A stretch of 64,000 bases of DNA from Pyrocephalus nanus. Lineage: Eukaryota > Chordata > Aves > Passeriformes > Tyrannidae. Numbering within the stretch: the stretch's first letter is position 1; every line of letters starts with the position of its first letter. A program made the position numbers and the translations under genes. Positions 1 through 11,308 of this stretch are shown here, piece by piece. The notes under the pieces are model-generated. The model was not told the origin of the DNA. It saw only the letters and a program-made list of their open reading frames with translations, and ran no database searches. The stretch is taken from NCBI GenBank assembly GCA_038380795.1, contig CM076271.1, forward strand, positions 18,615,001 to 18,679,000. The letters run 5' to 3'.

Positions 1-2150
1 GGGTTTCTGTTTGAATTTTGGCCCTCTGAGAGGCTGGCTGCTCACTTTGCTAAAGCAAACCCGGAATACTAAACAGGTAATTAATTTATGTTCTTTGCCA
101 GGAGTCAAAAGGCAGCGCTCACCAGGCAATGATTTTCATGAAACTGAGCATTTAAAAAATATATAACTAATATATTGCTAGAATTTGTATGCAAATGACA
201 TGGGCAAGTATCACTGCTGTTCACATTTTATGTTATTAGTGCCTCTGTTTTCCTATTTGCTTTGCTTAAAACGCTCTCTGTGGGTGCAGTTGTGTTTGTT
301 AACAGGCTACAAAGCACTCTAATGAGGTTGGGGTGTCGGGATCACTTGTACTAGAGCAGTTTCTTGCTTGCAAGTGGAAGGGAGTGAGCCAAGAAGGATT
401 AGGAGAAGGCACTTCAGGATGCCCCAGTAAAACCCTTCACGATCTAATTTTGACTATTTGGTCTTGACTGTGTTTTTCTGTTGGAAATCTGGAGAAGGAG
501 AAGAGAGAGGGAAGGGTCTGTGGCCAAGGAACTCTTTGGAGAAGGGCCCCTGTTCTCTGTGGGGCTGCTCAGAAGGTCATGAAAGAAGGTGAAGCACTGC
601 CAGTCAAAAAAAGAGAGACTTCTCAAAGAGATCCAGGCAGGCTGGGCAGTGGGAGAATCCCTTGGGAGCAGACCAGGAATGCTTGACCTACCTGAGGGGG
701 GAAATCTCAGGCTGACTCAGGCCAGTGCTTTGAGCTGAGGAGTTATTTGCTATTCCAAGCAAAAGACTGAAGAGGTGCAAATGAAGATAAATGACCTTAT
801 TACATGGCCAGAGTTTGTAAATTAAGGACTCCAGTCCTCTGAAATGGTAAATTAAAGACCCCAGGCTGAGGGAGGGCATCTTGTCCTACACAACATTGAA
901 AAGGTAATTAGGTGATTTCATGGAGAGGACATCAGCCACTTGGTCTGATTCCTCCCTGAACTGTTTGTTTCCAGTAAAGTACCCCAAACATCTCCTGGCT
1001 TCTCACCCTCTGAGCCACCAGGCACGTGGGATTTAAAAGGATAAAAGAGATTTGGAAGTCCTAGATCTGCATGTGCCCAACTTTCCATAATGTTTTTCTT
1101 AGCTGAGAGAGAGGAGAGGACAAGACAAAGCCTCTTGGAAGCACAAATCATCCAAGAGAACCTGTAAAGCAAGCAGTTTTTACAGAAAAAGTCAAAACTA
1201 AGAGAAGTCTTACTTATTTTGCTTCTTAATTTAGATTCCATGCTGCTGTTTCTTGAGGACGTGTTTCCACGTGCTTAACACTTGGGATAGTTATGACATT
1301 CTCCAAGTGTAGGAGTGTATTTTTAGGACTGTATTTTAACCAAAAAACACTGTGGCTGTACCAGACATCTGTAGGCACCCTGGCAAAAACTCCAGCCAAA
1401 AAAAGACAAGGCAAAGGAGATGCTAAAAAGCAGCAAGGCAGGAGGAATCCAACCCGATGTGTTCAGGAAGCTCAGCAGAATTTAAGCCAAACCCAGCTTG
1501 TCTCCCAACATTTTAAATTACTGAATGTCGAGAGAACTTGGCAGCTGTCAATAGAAAGTGTTTCCTTTTTCACACTGGTCATTCTCTGAACTGTATGTGC
1601 ACTAAATTATTTATTAATTTGCCTTAATAAAAAGAAAAGTGTTTTCTTAATACCCTGCTTAATATCTGATGGAATATATGAACTGAATTATGCCCTGTAT
1701 TGATCTGATCTTGTGTATATATACTGATTTCCAGTCACTTAAAATGCATATAATTGACTATATAAGTGCCAAGCATCATTCCTGGAAGGCAGATTAATGA
1801 TCTGATGAAGTGATCAAGCACTTAGTGGCTTTTGGCTGATAAATCATTTCAGCTTCTTCGTACGTAGGGCATTTAATTATGGTCATTTAAACCACTGTTG
1901 ACTGTTGTGCCATTCTATAAACTAGAGTAATCAAAACATTAGCTCCAATGTGTGGCAGAGAGTTATTGTATCCACAGCCTTTTAGTTCCTGTTGAATCGG
2001 GATAAATTTGTCTTTTTGGAGCAGTTTCAAATTTTGCACAGACCTTCCCATTTTTTATTTGCCTCTTAGTTTTAGGGGATTACTAAATTTTCTACCTATT
2101 TTGTCTGCATACAGAACAGCCCTCCTGTTGTAGGTTTATGTAAAAATACT
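1..2150. other. Non-coding stretch, no gene recognised
   Basis: AT-rich unique sequence. The longest plus-strand frame of note (1293-1589, 98 codons) has a lysine-rich middle but resembles no family I know. It is followed by an AATAAA at 1626-1631 and an AU-rich ATTTATT stretch near 1605-1620. That combination could be read as a 3' end, but short frames and AATAAA are both common by chance in AT-rich DNA. An ATGCAAAT octamer lies at 189-196. Nothing else stands out. Confidence 0.6.
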
Positions 2151-2298
2151 CAGGCTGCCTAGGAAAGTTTTGGAATAACAATCCCTTAAAGTGTTCAAAA
2201 ACATTTTGCTGTGGCAGTTGGGGACATGATTTAATGGTGGGTTTGGCCATGGTCTTAGAGGGGTTTTTCAACCTTAAGGATTCTACAATTCTGTGAAA
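2151..2298 (+). repeat. CR1 LINE 3' fragment (old, diverged)
   Basis: The sequence follows the avian CR1 3' region in order: a GGCTGCC-AGG block at the left, a 'GGACATGATTTA-TGGTGG' block near 2222-2240, a 'TTCAACCTTAAGGATTC' block near 2267-2283 and an ATTCTGTG end. There are many substitutions, so this is an old insertion. Only the 3' end survives, as is usual for CR1 because reverse transcription usually stops early. The reverse-transcriptase region is absent and the copy cannot move. Confidence 0.8.
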
Positions 2299-3009
2299 TG
2301 AGGGATGGAATAAATGCATCCTGCTCCCACTGGAGCAGCTGGAGGGAATGGCTTCCCTGGGGAGCTGCAGCCCCTGCAGCTGCACAGGTATCCCACATCA
2401 GATCTCCTGGAAGTGCAACTAAACCACTTGCTGTCTGTCCTCTCAGGTACAAATTTGGGAGTATTCTTCTAATATTCTTCTTCTGTGGACTGAGAAACAT
2501 TGCAGTGGAACCACTAAACTAATCAGTTTTAGCCCAGAAATACTAATTTATACTCAAAGCCCCAAACAAAATTCTTTTCTTCCCGTTGGAAACCACTTTT
2601 ATCTCCTGAGCAGAGAAGAGCTGGCAGCAGGTTTGGCTCCTCCCCAGGGAGAACCTGCCTGAGCTGGAGATAGAAAATCCTCCTTCCTGCTTCGTTTCTG
2701 CATTCAGAGTTGGGTAAATTGCCCGCCTGCTTAATTTCACTCTTTTCTCTCTGCTAAGCTCTGCCTTGTAAGAACTTGTAAAGGGGTTGGAGGAATGACA
2801 GAGGTTTATTCCAGCAGTCTAAACCAGACAGACTCTGGTTTTGGGTATTGTCTTAATGTAAATGAGATTAAATATGGCTGGTGGCAAGGAAACAGAGGCA
2901 GCTTGGAGTGCTTCTGTTGTCACAGGACAGCACCTCTGTATGACACCACCTGAGCACCCTTCCAGGGTTCTATTTACCTGGTTTGACCAACCTTTGCCCA
3001 GTGAATGTG
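2299..3009. other. Non-coding stretch between two CR1 tails
   Basis: I see no gene or clear repeat. It includes a GC-richer patch around 2320-2420 and AT-rich flanks. Open frames on both strands overlap the neighbouring CR1 tails and look like chance products. Confidence 0.55.
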
Positions 3010-3096
3010 CTGGTCAGTTATGGGATGGGGCTTGGAGCAACCTGGTCTAGTGAAGTCTTTAAGGTCCCTTCAAACCCAAAACATTCTGTGATTCTG
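3010..3096 (+). repeat. CR1 LINE 3' fragment with internal deletion
   Basis: A 'GGGCTTGGAGCAACCTGG' block (about 3029-3046) is followed almost directly by the terminal block 'TTTAAGGTCCCTTC' and an ATTCTGTG end. In full copies a segment reading roughly 'GGTGTCCCTGCCCATGGCAG' lies between these blocks. It is missing here, so about 40 bases have been lost inside the remnant. Confidence 0.88.
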
Positions 3097-4056
3097 GCCC
3101 TTTTTGGTTTTTAGAAGGAGAATCAGAGGATTTGCTGAGGCCAAGTGAGGCTTTTCTGCCCCCAAACTGCACCAGTGCTGCTGAAATCCCCTGTGAAGGG
3201 AGCAGGAGTTCCATAACTCCCCTGGCATTTTGGGGAGGAGGGGTTGGTTTGTTTGTTTTTGTGGGGGTAACCAAGCTGCCAGTGGGGGGGCTTTTTCCAC
3301 TGACTCAATTCCCTGTCACAGCAGGGCTGGGAGATTCTCCTGCCTCAGTCAAGGACTTCCTGATGGCTCCTGGTATCCACACACAGATTGTGCCAGGGGC
3401 TGTGGGTGCCCCAGGGCCCTTTGTCTCTGTGCAGTGGCCTCGGGTGACCCACAGTGGTGACGCTGGTCCCTCACTGTCACAGGAGATGGGCTGTTCCTCC
3501 ACCATCCCTCTGTGCCTCTGCCATTGGCAGGGAATCTGCTTATTGAGCTCCTCTCCACAGGCAGCGAGGGAAAGCAAACATCGAGCTCCTGCAGCGAGCC
3601 TTCAAACCATCTACTAATTATACAAGCTATAATTTTGCTAGTTTCATATTATTTTTTTAAGTGGATAAATATAAATACATACACAAATAAGCAAAAGGGG
3701 CAATGCCACCAAGAACTCCTTAGGCTTATGAGTCTAAAGCTGCTGGAGTTGGCCATGGGGTTTGGAGGACATCACCAAGGGAGGGTGGTGTTAAGGAGGG
3801 GTCTGGCAATGAGTTGGGGTTAGCTCGTGATGTCTTACACCTAAAATCATGGGTTTCTTTGCACAGCCTTTTGCTGAATGTGGTTTTAAACCAGTAATGG
3901 CAGAGATGTGCACTTAGCACTTCAGTCCTGGTGATATCAACCTGATTTTTATCCCTTTTTGGGTCCACACAGAGACACCTCCCTGTGCATGCCGAGCCCT
4001 CTTGGACTTCGTGTGCTGAATCAAAGATTACAAGTTACAAGTGAACATTTGATGAA

Positions 4057-4069
4057 GGGGGGGGGGGGG
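4057..4069. repeat. Poly-G homopolymer (13 bases)
   Basis: An uninterrupted run of 13 G within otherwise mixed sequence. The copy number may be uncertain, since long G runs are a common source of sequencing error. Confidence 0.9.
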
Positions 4070-4427
4070 AATCTCAAATATTGGGGTGGACTAAAAGAAG
4101 GTCACATAGAAATGAGGGGCTGTGTTGCCTCTTACGTTTCTTAGGGTCAGACCTTCATGGCTTTTCTTAAATGGCCTCTGAATTCCTGCTGGAAGCAGAG
4201 GGAGGAGCTGTAAAAGAGCTTGACTTTTGCTAAAATGTCATTGCAAGCTGTTACTGGAGGAGGCGGGAGGGGAAACAACAGCGTGGTGTGCGAGGCACTG
4301 CGATGCCTTTGTTCCGTGCCAGCACAGCTCCCAGAGCCCGAGCAGGATCTCAGCCCTGCTGCAGTGACATTTGTAAATGAGAACATGGCAAGGCCCTGCG
4401 TTTGGCCAGGGTAAAATGCTCTTTTTA

Positions 4428-4740
4428 AGGGTGGGGGGAGGAAAAAAAAAAAAAAAAAAAAAAAAGAGCCTGGCTTAATGAAAAAAGGGAATCAGTTCAG
4501 GGGAAAAAAAAATAAAAAGGTTTAAGAAGCAAAACAGAATTTAGAAAAGAGCGCTGAGCACGCTGCCAAAAAGGGAGAGGAATCACAGAGGAGAAAGGGT
4601 CTTGCAGAGGCAGAATGAGGAGGGCTGGGAGGGAAAGGACAGGGAGAGGGGGAAACAGCTTCTGGAATGGCACAGAGGCTTAGAAAGCTAAAATGAAAAC
4701 AAAAGGCCAAGGGGGAACATTCAGATGGATATAAGGAAGA
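4428..4740. repeat. Purine-rich low-complexity block with a 24-A run
   Basis: The plus strand is strongly biased to A and G for about 300 bases. It includes an unbroken run of 24 A at 4442-4465, a second A run near 4504-4512 and many GGGAGAGG-type words near 4560-4660. No AATAAA lies just upstream of the A run, so it does not look like a retroposed mRNA tail. Confidence 0.75.
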
Positions 4741-6623
4741 ATGAATGGCTGCAAGGCATCTGAAGAATGCCTGTTACAGTCACTGAACTGAGGACCTTTT
4801 TTAATTTGTTTGTTATGAATTTTATCCTATGTTCTGTTTTGCTATTTGTTGTGTGGAAAATACAATCCCCATTTCAGGGAGCTGCCACTGTTCCCTTGGA
4901 TTTCATGGATCTGTGACAGTGCTTAATGTCTCCTTTCATTTCACTGAGGGAGTGACAGATTGATTGGGGGTATCTTTGACCCCCTGTTTGTGCACGAGGT
5001 CACTCTGTGCTGGAAGAGCAAACTGTAAAAGGTAGAAGGATATTTTTTAAAATGGAATTTGGAGACCAAGAGGGGCAATCACCCTGTCCCAGCACAAACC
5101 CACCCCAGCAGCTGGTCAGGACTGGGAGCAGAGCTGGGCTGTCACCTTTGTCTTTCCCTTCCCACCTCTTGCTGCCTCTTGCCTAATGAGGCACCAGCTA
5201 TTTGTGAGCACGAAACTGCTCAGGCAGAGCTTGAAGTCTGCTGAGAACTGACTCCTGTTCATAAGGACTGTCAGCAGGGCGTGGAAAAGGCTAGAGAGGG
5301 ATGCCAGCACATCCATCCCGGAGGGCAGGGTAAAACCAACCCATTAGAAACACACCCTGAGCTCCACTAAATTCCACTCCAAGGGGAGAAGCACCTGAGG
5401 CTTCATTTATCTCTGTTCTCAGAGGGGGTTTGCATGGCAGTTCAGCCTGTTCCTGTCAGTGGAGCTGCCAGATGAGGGGCTGGCCCTGCAGGCACGGTGA
5501 TGAGGGACCATTTAACTGCCAGGGAATGATGGAGAGAGTCTCACTGAGGTTTTCTACTCCATCCACTCGTGGGTAGCCCCAGCCCCTTGGTCCTGCCCTG
5601 CTGATGGGCCGGGGCACACGACTTCTCCATCCCTCCAGGCGGGTTGTCCCAGGGTAGAGGCTGGAAATTAGGGCAGAAATGGAGTTCCTGACATTTTTCT
5701 GTCTTAATGGGGATTAGAGAACATGCTTCCTAACACTAAACCCTAAAAACCAAAAGCTTTGAGTGTCAGTGTAATTACAGCCTGCACTGATTATTAAGTT
5801 ATTGCATTTTTGTCATCTTATGATTTGATGTTTGGTTGCAAGAGCTGAATGTGCCAATGGCCTGCACAGGTTTTGTAACAAGTTTTTGCAGTTCCACTTC
5901 AGAGATCTCCTCATTCACTCAACAACACAATGATTTCATTAAATACAGGGCTTAAGTAAACCCCCAAACTAAAATTCGTCTGCTCTGACATTAGATGCGT
6001 GCAAAAATGAGACACATGGAAAAAAGTGGATGAGATTGAGCTATTAAGAATAATTAATACTGAATTTAATTGACAATTACTTAGCAAGAGTGATATTTGG
6101 CTTTAAAAGGCCATCTACATTTATGGTGCTACATAGTACAATAAAAAAAAGCAATCTGTTTTAGGGAGATGAGCACAAAGCAGGGAGAAATGCAAATGCT
6201 GGGCTCCCTTTATCCACGGGCAGTGCAGGGAGGGAAGGCTGGAACACGAGTTAATCACAACTTCAGAAGGCATCTTCTAATTGTTTCTGCATCAGCACAG
6301 GCTGGATTTTAATCCTTTTGGGAAAGGAGGAGATAGCTATAGCTCTTATACTTGGTGTTATTTACATATAAAAGATTTATCTATTGGTGTTTGGGCTGTG
6401 TAATGGGATCTCTTACCCACGGGCAGGTGACTCACATAAATGTGTATAAATAGACTTGTATATTCTTCCCCCAGTACTCTGTGATGCCTGTGAGTATTTT
6501 CTGTGTTCTGTGGATAGTTTAAACACTGATCTCCCACGATCTCCTTTGTTCTCCTGTTCATAATATCACTCCTGATCCATCACATTATCCCTCCAGCACA
6601 TCACTTCCTTCCCCATTGGACTT

Positions 6624-6637
6624 CCCCCCCCCCCCCC
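6624..6637. repeat. Poly-C homopolymer (14 bases)
   Basis: An uninterrupted run of 14 C preceded by pyrimidine-rich sequence and followed by TTTG. The same type of C run recurs at 8588-8602. Confidence 0.9.
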
Positions 6638-8384
6638 TTTGTGAATCCTTTAGATATGGGTACAAAGGAAAGGAGACAGAAACGAACAAATTAGCTAAAG
6701 AACATGTAGTGGAATGAATTTAAAAAACCCAGCAACACAAGGAATCAGTAACTAATGAGTAGGAAGTACTATACAGTATGTCATTCATTTAGCCCTCTCT
6801 GAACAGGGTAGTACCAGATGGTGCCCTGAGGGACTTGGATGTTCCCATCCATGCTCAAACACTACTAAAGAGGTGAGATGAGGGAAAGGGATGAGATAGA
6901 TAGCACCAATCAGCCCAGCAGAAAAATGATTATGATTACATAACTAATGACCCAGGGAATTAGACGATATCAAAAATAGGAAGGATGCCAATTTGTGCTG
7001 TGACACGTCTGAGCAGCAAAAGCAATGTAAGGGTGGCGTAGTAAGAGTTTTATTGTTAAGGAAAAGAGGGGGGTTCCTCATAAAGCCTTCAAAATATTCT
7101 GCTCATTTGACAGCAATTTCTCCAGATGCTGAGAAAACTCCACTTTTGAGTATTATTGCAATAATCCTAACTAGGATGTGCACTTACAGGTTCTCTTTTT
7201 GCTGTATTTAGCCCAGCTGGAAACTTGTTAGGCTCTGATTTTCCTCCAGTTTTGTCAAACAGCTTTCCTGTGAACGCAGGGGTAATAGGATTGAGACCTC
7301 AGCGCTGCAGCTGAGGAGCAGCAGCTTGTGCTTTGTCTGTACAAGGACTGTCAGAGTGGTTCTTGCTCTGTTGATGGCACCCAGCAGTTCTGGGGCTCCT
7401 GCTCCTCCAGGCTCCATGGAATCAGGGAACAGCTGAAGGACTGTGTGTCTGGTGTAGGACCAGGCAGAGGTCTTGGTCACAGACCTTAGGAAAGCATGGT
7501 GTTATGGCCCCAAAGGCAATTTAAACCTTCTACATTGAAATTATTCTGGGGAAATGAACACTGGATGAAATTTTAAATTACTCAGAAAAAGGCTTTGTGT
7601 AACTAATCTCCCTCCCCCTGTCCTGATCTATTTTTTTTCCAATTTATATATTTTAATGTTGAAAAGAGATTGCCAGCTCTTCCTGTCTCTGCTCTAACAT
7701 CCTGCTGTTGGTGTTTAAATACATATCTACCAGCTCTTCTGGTTTCTGAAGCTGACTGTGGTGTGCAGCTTCGAGGCCTTGGCTGTAAAACGTGGAGCAG
7801 CCCAAAATGATAGAAAATGCAGCTTTTTACCATCTGCTGGAAAATGTTAATGAGCTGATGATCTCATTCTATGTTTTAGACAGGTGTCCACATCCCCAAA
7901 AATGTGACTAGAAATGACATCTTTGTTGACAGTCTCATCAGATTAATTGGACTTCAGGAGTGAGCTAATTCTCACATCAAGAGGCTCGAGAACATACTGT
8001 GGGAGCTGTGTGAAGAACCTTGAACTCCTGTTTCTTGTGCTGTCGCCAGATCATAACAGCTTTGATGGACTGGATTAGGAAATCAATATACACACATTGA
8101 CATGCTAATCCCTTCAGGGACACTCATTAAATAACATTCAGATAAAGGGGCCTTAACAGTATGGGTAGAAAATCAAGAGCTGCAGCAGAGTGTCAGATTT
8201 TGTTTGGTTTCATTCTTTTAAAAAATGTGATACTGAAGTGTGTAAGACACAAAAAAAAGCTCCCAAACCCATGCATTTTGGCACTAAATTGAACTAAAGC
8301 ATTAAAAACATGAGAAAGGGTCAGGTTTTGATTGGACACACACACTGATGTGAAGAAACTCCTAGGAATGAATGGGATCAGCTG

Positions 8385-8580
8385 GGTCACGAGTTCAGTT
8401 CTCTGCTGTAGGAGATATCCAAGCCATGGAACACCTTCCATGAACCCATCAAGTGCCATTTTAAAACTAATGAGAATTTTCCTCCTCTTGGGACTCTGCT
8501 CTGTAACCTTTCCCCAATAATGGGTAGAGACTGCCACCTGATTTCTGACTAAATTTATTCCTGGCTAATTTATATTAATC
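8385..8580 (-). repeat. Probable ancient CR1-like LINE relic
   Basis: On the plus strand the block near 8523-8575, containing 'TAGAGACTGCCACCTGATTT' and then 'TTTATTCCTGGCTAATTTAT', resembles, read in reverse orientation, the old CR1 lineage shared by turtles, crocodilians and birds. The preceding part ('TTAAAACTAATGAG', then a TCTGTAACCTTTCC block) fits the same element only loosely. It is highly diverged, non-functional and cut off at 8581-8602 by a pyrimidine-rich tract. The match is from memory of the family, so it is moderate at best. Confidence 0.5.
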
Positions 8581-8587
8581 CTTCCCT

Positions 8588-8602
8588 CCCCCCCCCCCCC
8601 CC
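8588..8602. repeat. Poly-C homopolymer (15 bases)
   Basis: An uninterrupted run of 15 C between two 'AATCCTTCCCTC'-like words (near 8577 and 8619). The locally repeated flank suggests that slippage or a small duplication enlarged this pyrimidine tract. Confidence 0.9.
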
Positions 8603-11068
8603 TTTCTTAAACTTACAAATCCTTCCCTCCTCCTTGTTGTTCACACGGTGTATTTACAAACAGGAGGCTTTACTCTCTCCAAGCAGATGAAGACTTTGCT
8701 CTCTAAAGCTGAATTGCCAAACTTGGTGAATATTGTCTCATCAAATGTCCTTGCTCATCCCTGGAGTGCTTTTTTGCACTTATTGCTGTAGGATTTTTGT
8801 CTTTCTGAGCATCAGAGTGACCTTCTTTTCGTGCCCCACGTGCCATCCTTAACCAACTTCCCTTTCTTGCCTGGCACAGACCTTCCCATCTTCTCAGGAC
8901 AGCAGATGTTTCTCCAAGGAGCCAGCTGGGGAGGTGCTGAAACCCCGCCAGGACAAGTGTTTTGGTGGTGCTACATTTGCCCGAGGGAAAGTGGGGGAAA
9001 ATGAACAAGAATAATTAAAAGGAAATAGCTGAAATATCCTGAGTAAACTGATTTATATTTTGTTCTTTGGGCTTGATTTTCAATCTGTTAGGAGTTGCTG
9101 ACCCTGTAATTAAATAGATAAAAGGACTTTGGTTTTATACCATTGTGGAATTCGCAGCAGGAATTCAAATCGTTGGTAATATCTAAATATTTTGTAAAGA
9201 AGAATCTTTTTGGATGTGATATTTTAACCCCACAAAACACAGGGTTTTTTCCCCAACCCATTTATATGGAAATAATGGTGTAATTGATAGTGAATGTATT
9301 TGGATTACTCCATGAATTACTCATAATTGTGGGGGATTTTTAAAGAATTTCCATGGAGAAATTACAGCTCACCTGAAGTACCCAAAGTACCCAAATGTGG
9401 TGATTTGTAATTTTTAAAGACTATTGACCAAAAAAAGCTCCAGTGGAGCTGCTGTTATCTCTGCTGAATTCTTTATCTACTTAATAAATTAAATTAATGG
9501 GGTAATGGCTATTAGCAGTCCCAGCTGAATGAAAAAAATAGGATTTCAGGTATTTAAGCAGAATAGGGAAGGACAACAAAAAGATTTGGGTGTCTTCTTT
9601 CTAGTTCTTTACCAGATCTCGTGCTCATGATTGTTATTTAAAATACATGGTCAGCCAAAAGAAGTCCTGTGACAGTTCTTTTTTTTATTGTGTGTGGAGG
9701 GATTTTTTTTCTGTATGCTGATCACGAATTATTCACACTAATGAATAATTATTGTAACTAGTTTAAAAAAATCAAGTTCTCTCACCTATTTAGAAAAAAG
9801 GCAGGCTGTCCAAACACCAAAAAAAAAAAAAAAACCAACAAAAAAACCCCCAAAAAAATAAAAACCAACCCACAAAAAACAAACAAACAAAACAGATATA
9901 AAGTGAAATAGAATAACAACATTTATTTTGAGTTGTGTGTGCAAAGGACCCTCAGTGTTCTTTGTAACTGGTTTCCACGGTCTGCACAAAATCCGATTTT
10001 CCTGAGTTTCCAGGCTGAAGTAAAGGCAGGGGTACTTTAATTCTTTTCTTCCTCAATTGCTGACATAACCTTGTTTTACAGCATCATGATTCTGTGCAGT
10101 TTTCACAAGTAAAAGGGCTGCTGTGTTCCTTTTTTTTTCCTGTATAAGCTGTTTTTTCAGCCTCCCAGATCACTGAAGGCAGAACTGAGGGTCACATCCA
10201 GTCCCGCACTTTGAACGAGGCACTGGAGGGTTTTCTCCAGCAGGAGAGGATCATTCTCATCCCTCCAGGATGCTGATTGCCCCCCTCTTATGGCATTATC
10301 TTATCAGTTTGGACTTCAAATAAACATCTCACAGAGTTTTCCTCTCTGTAAATTATGATTTTTTTTTTTTTTCCTTCACTTGATCTCTCTTCTCCTCCTT
10401 GATCCTCAAAGGAGGCATCGCGTGGCTCCGTTTAATTGATTATTTGGCTCTTATCTGTTTCATCTTGCATTATTAGCAAGTGCTTTCTTGGCTGGTTTTG
10501 GAAGGTTTGTTAACAGAGGGATCACTGGATCAATAGCACATAACAGAGATGTTAATTGCTGTGTCTACTTCTGGTCCTCCTTGCCAATCCTGCACGTCAC
10601 AGGGGCCTGAACTCTTGATAGACTCTCCAAATATGCTGCATATTTTAATTCACTTTGTTGTTATATATTATTCATGGGAGAACTAACCTTAACTGAGGAA
10701 TTCCTTAGAGTTTTGGTGAAAATCTGAAGTTTCTGGGCTCTCTCCTGGTGTAAATAACAGATTTGATCCGTTTTGTTGATGCTGCCTTGCATCCTGTTTT
10801 ATTGAAGCGTTGGCAGAACGTTCTATAGGAAATAAGTGATTCATCTTGTTCCCTGTAGTTCTGCCCACTCTATTTATACAGGTTTCTCCAAATTGCTTTG
10901 GTAGGGTCAGTGTAGTTACATCATTCCTGATGGCTATGGATATCATCTTATTCTGGGTTTGAAGTGACTTGTTTAATAAGCAGAAACTTACTCTTGTTTT
11001 CAACCTGATTTAGACTGAAATACCAGAACCTCTGGGACTTGATTTGCAGACATGTTAGAACTTGGAGG
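8603..11068. other. Non-coding stretch, no gene recognised
   Basis: AT-rich unique sequence. It holds an A/C-rich low-complexity tract (9815-9896), a 14-base T run at 10359-10372 and no open frame that I can relate to a protein family. The minus-strand frame at 9786-9989 is a translation of the A/C-rich tract and is not a gene. Confidence 0.6.
9815..9896. repeat. A/C-rich low-complexity tract
   Basis: It starts with 16 A (9819-9834) and continues as A runs broken by C, ending in AAAC repeats. Similar tracts occur near 48540-48598, 57889-57910 and 61626-61670. As the complement, a T/G-rich tract occurs at 23340-23512. Confidence 0.85.
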
Positions 11069-11308
11069 TTTAGATCAGATTTTAGGGAGGAATTCCTCCC
11101 TGTGAGGGTGGGGAGGGCCTGGAACAGATTTCCCAGAGAAGCTGTGGCTGCCCCTGGATCCCTGGAAGTGTCCAAGGCCAGGCTGGACATAGCTTGGAGC
11201 AACCTGGGCTGGTGGAAGGTGTCCCTGCCCATGGCAGGAGGTGGCACTGGATGATCTTTGAAGTCCCTTCCAACCCAAATCATTCTATCATTCTATATTT
11301 CTATAACC
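11069..11308 (+). repeat. CR1 LINE 3' fragment (well preserved)
   Basis: About 240 bases give the standard avian CR1 3' region in order: a 'TTTAGATCAGATTTTAGGGA' start, 'GTGAGGGTGGGGAGGGCCTG', 'AGAAGCTGTGGCTGCCCC', 'GTGTCCAAGGCCAGGCTGGA', 'CTTGGAGCAACCTGGGCTGG', 'GTGTCCCTGCCCATGGCAGG', 'TCCCTTCCAACCCAAATCAT' and repeated ATTCTAT units at the end. It is the least damaged plus-strand copy here. The frames across it on both strands are chance translations. It is 5'-truncated and lacks reverse transcriptase. Confidence 0.95.

Larger units (their letters stand above)
3097..8384. other. Long non-coding stretch with homopolymers
   Basis: No coding exon recognised. The 161-codon plus-strand frame at 3132-3617 lies in a locally GC-richer patch and has no recognisable domain. 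The interval holds G and C homopolymers, a 24-base A run, a purine-rich block (4428-4740) and an AT-rich block dense in TAAT cores (about 5960-6115). The remainder, including 6640-8384, shows nothing specific to me. Confidence 0.55.

Noticed and set aside
1293..1631. Small lysine-rich frame followed by AATAAA, which could suggest a terminal exon
   Set aside because: No family match, no clear acceptor, and AATAAA occurs often in AT-rich DNA.
3132..3617. 161-codon plus-strand frame
   Set aside because: It has skewed Pro/Ser/Gly composition, no domain, and other frames open over the same stretch on both strands.
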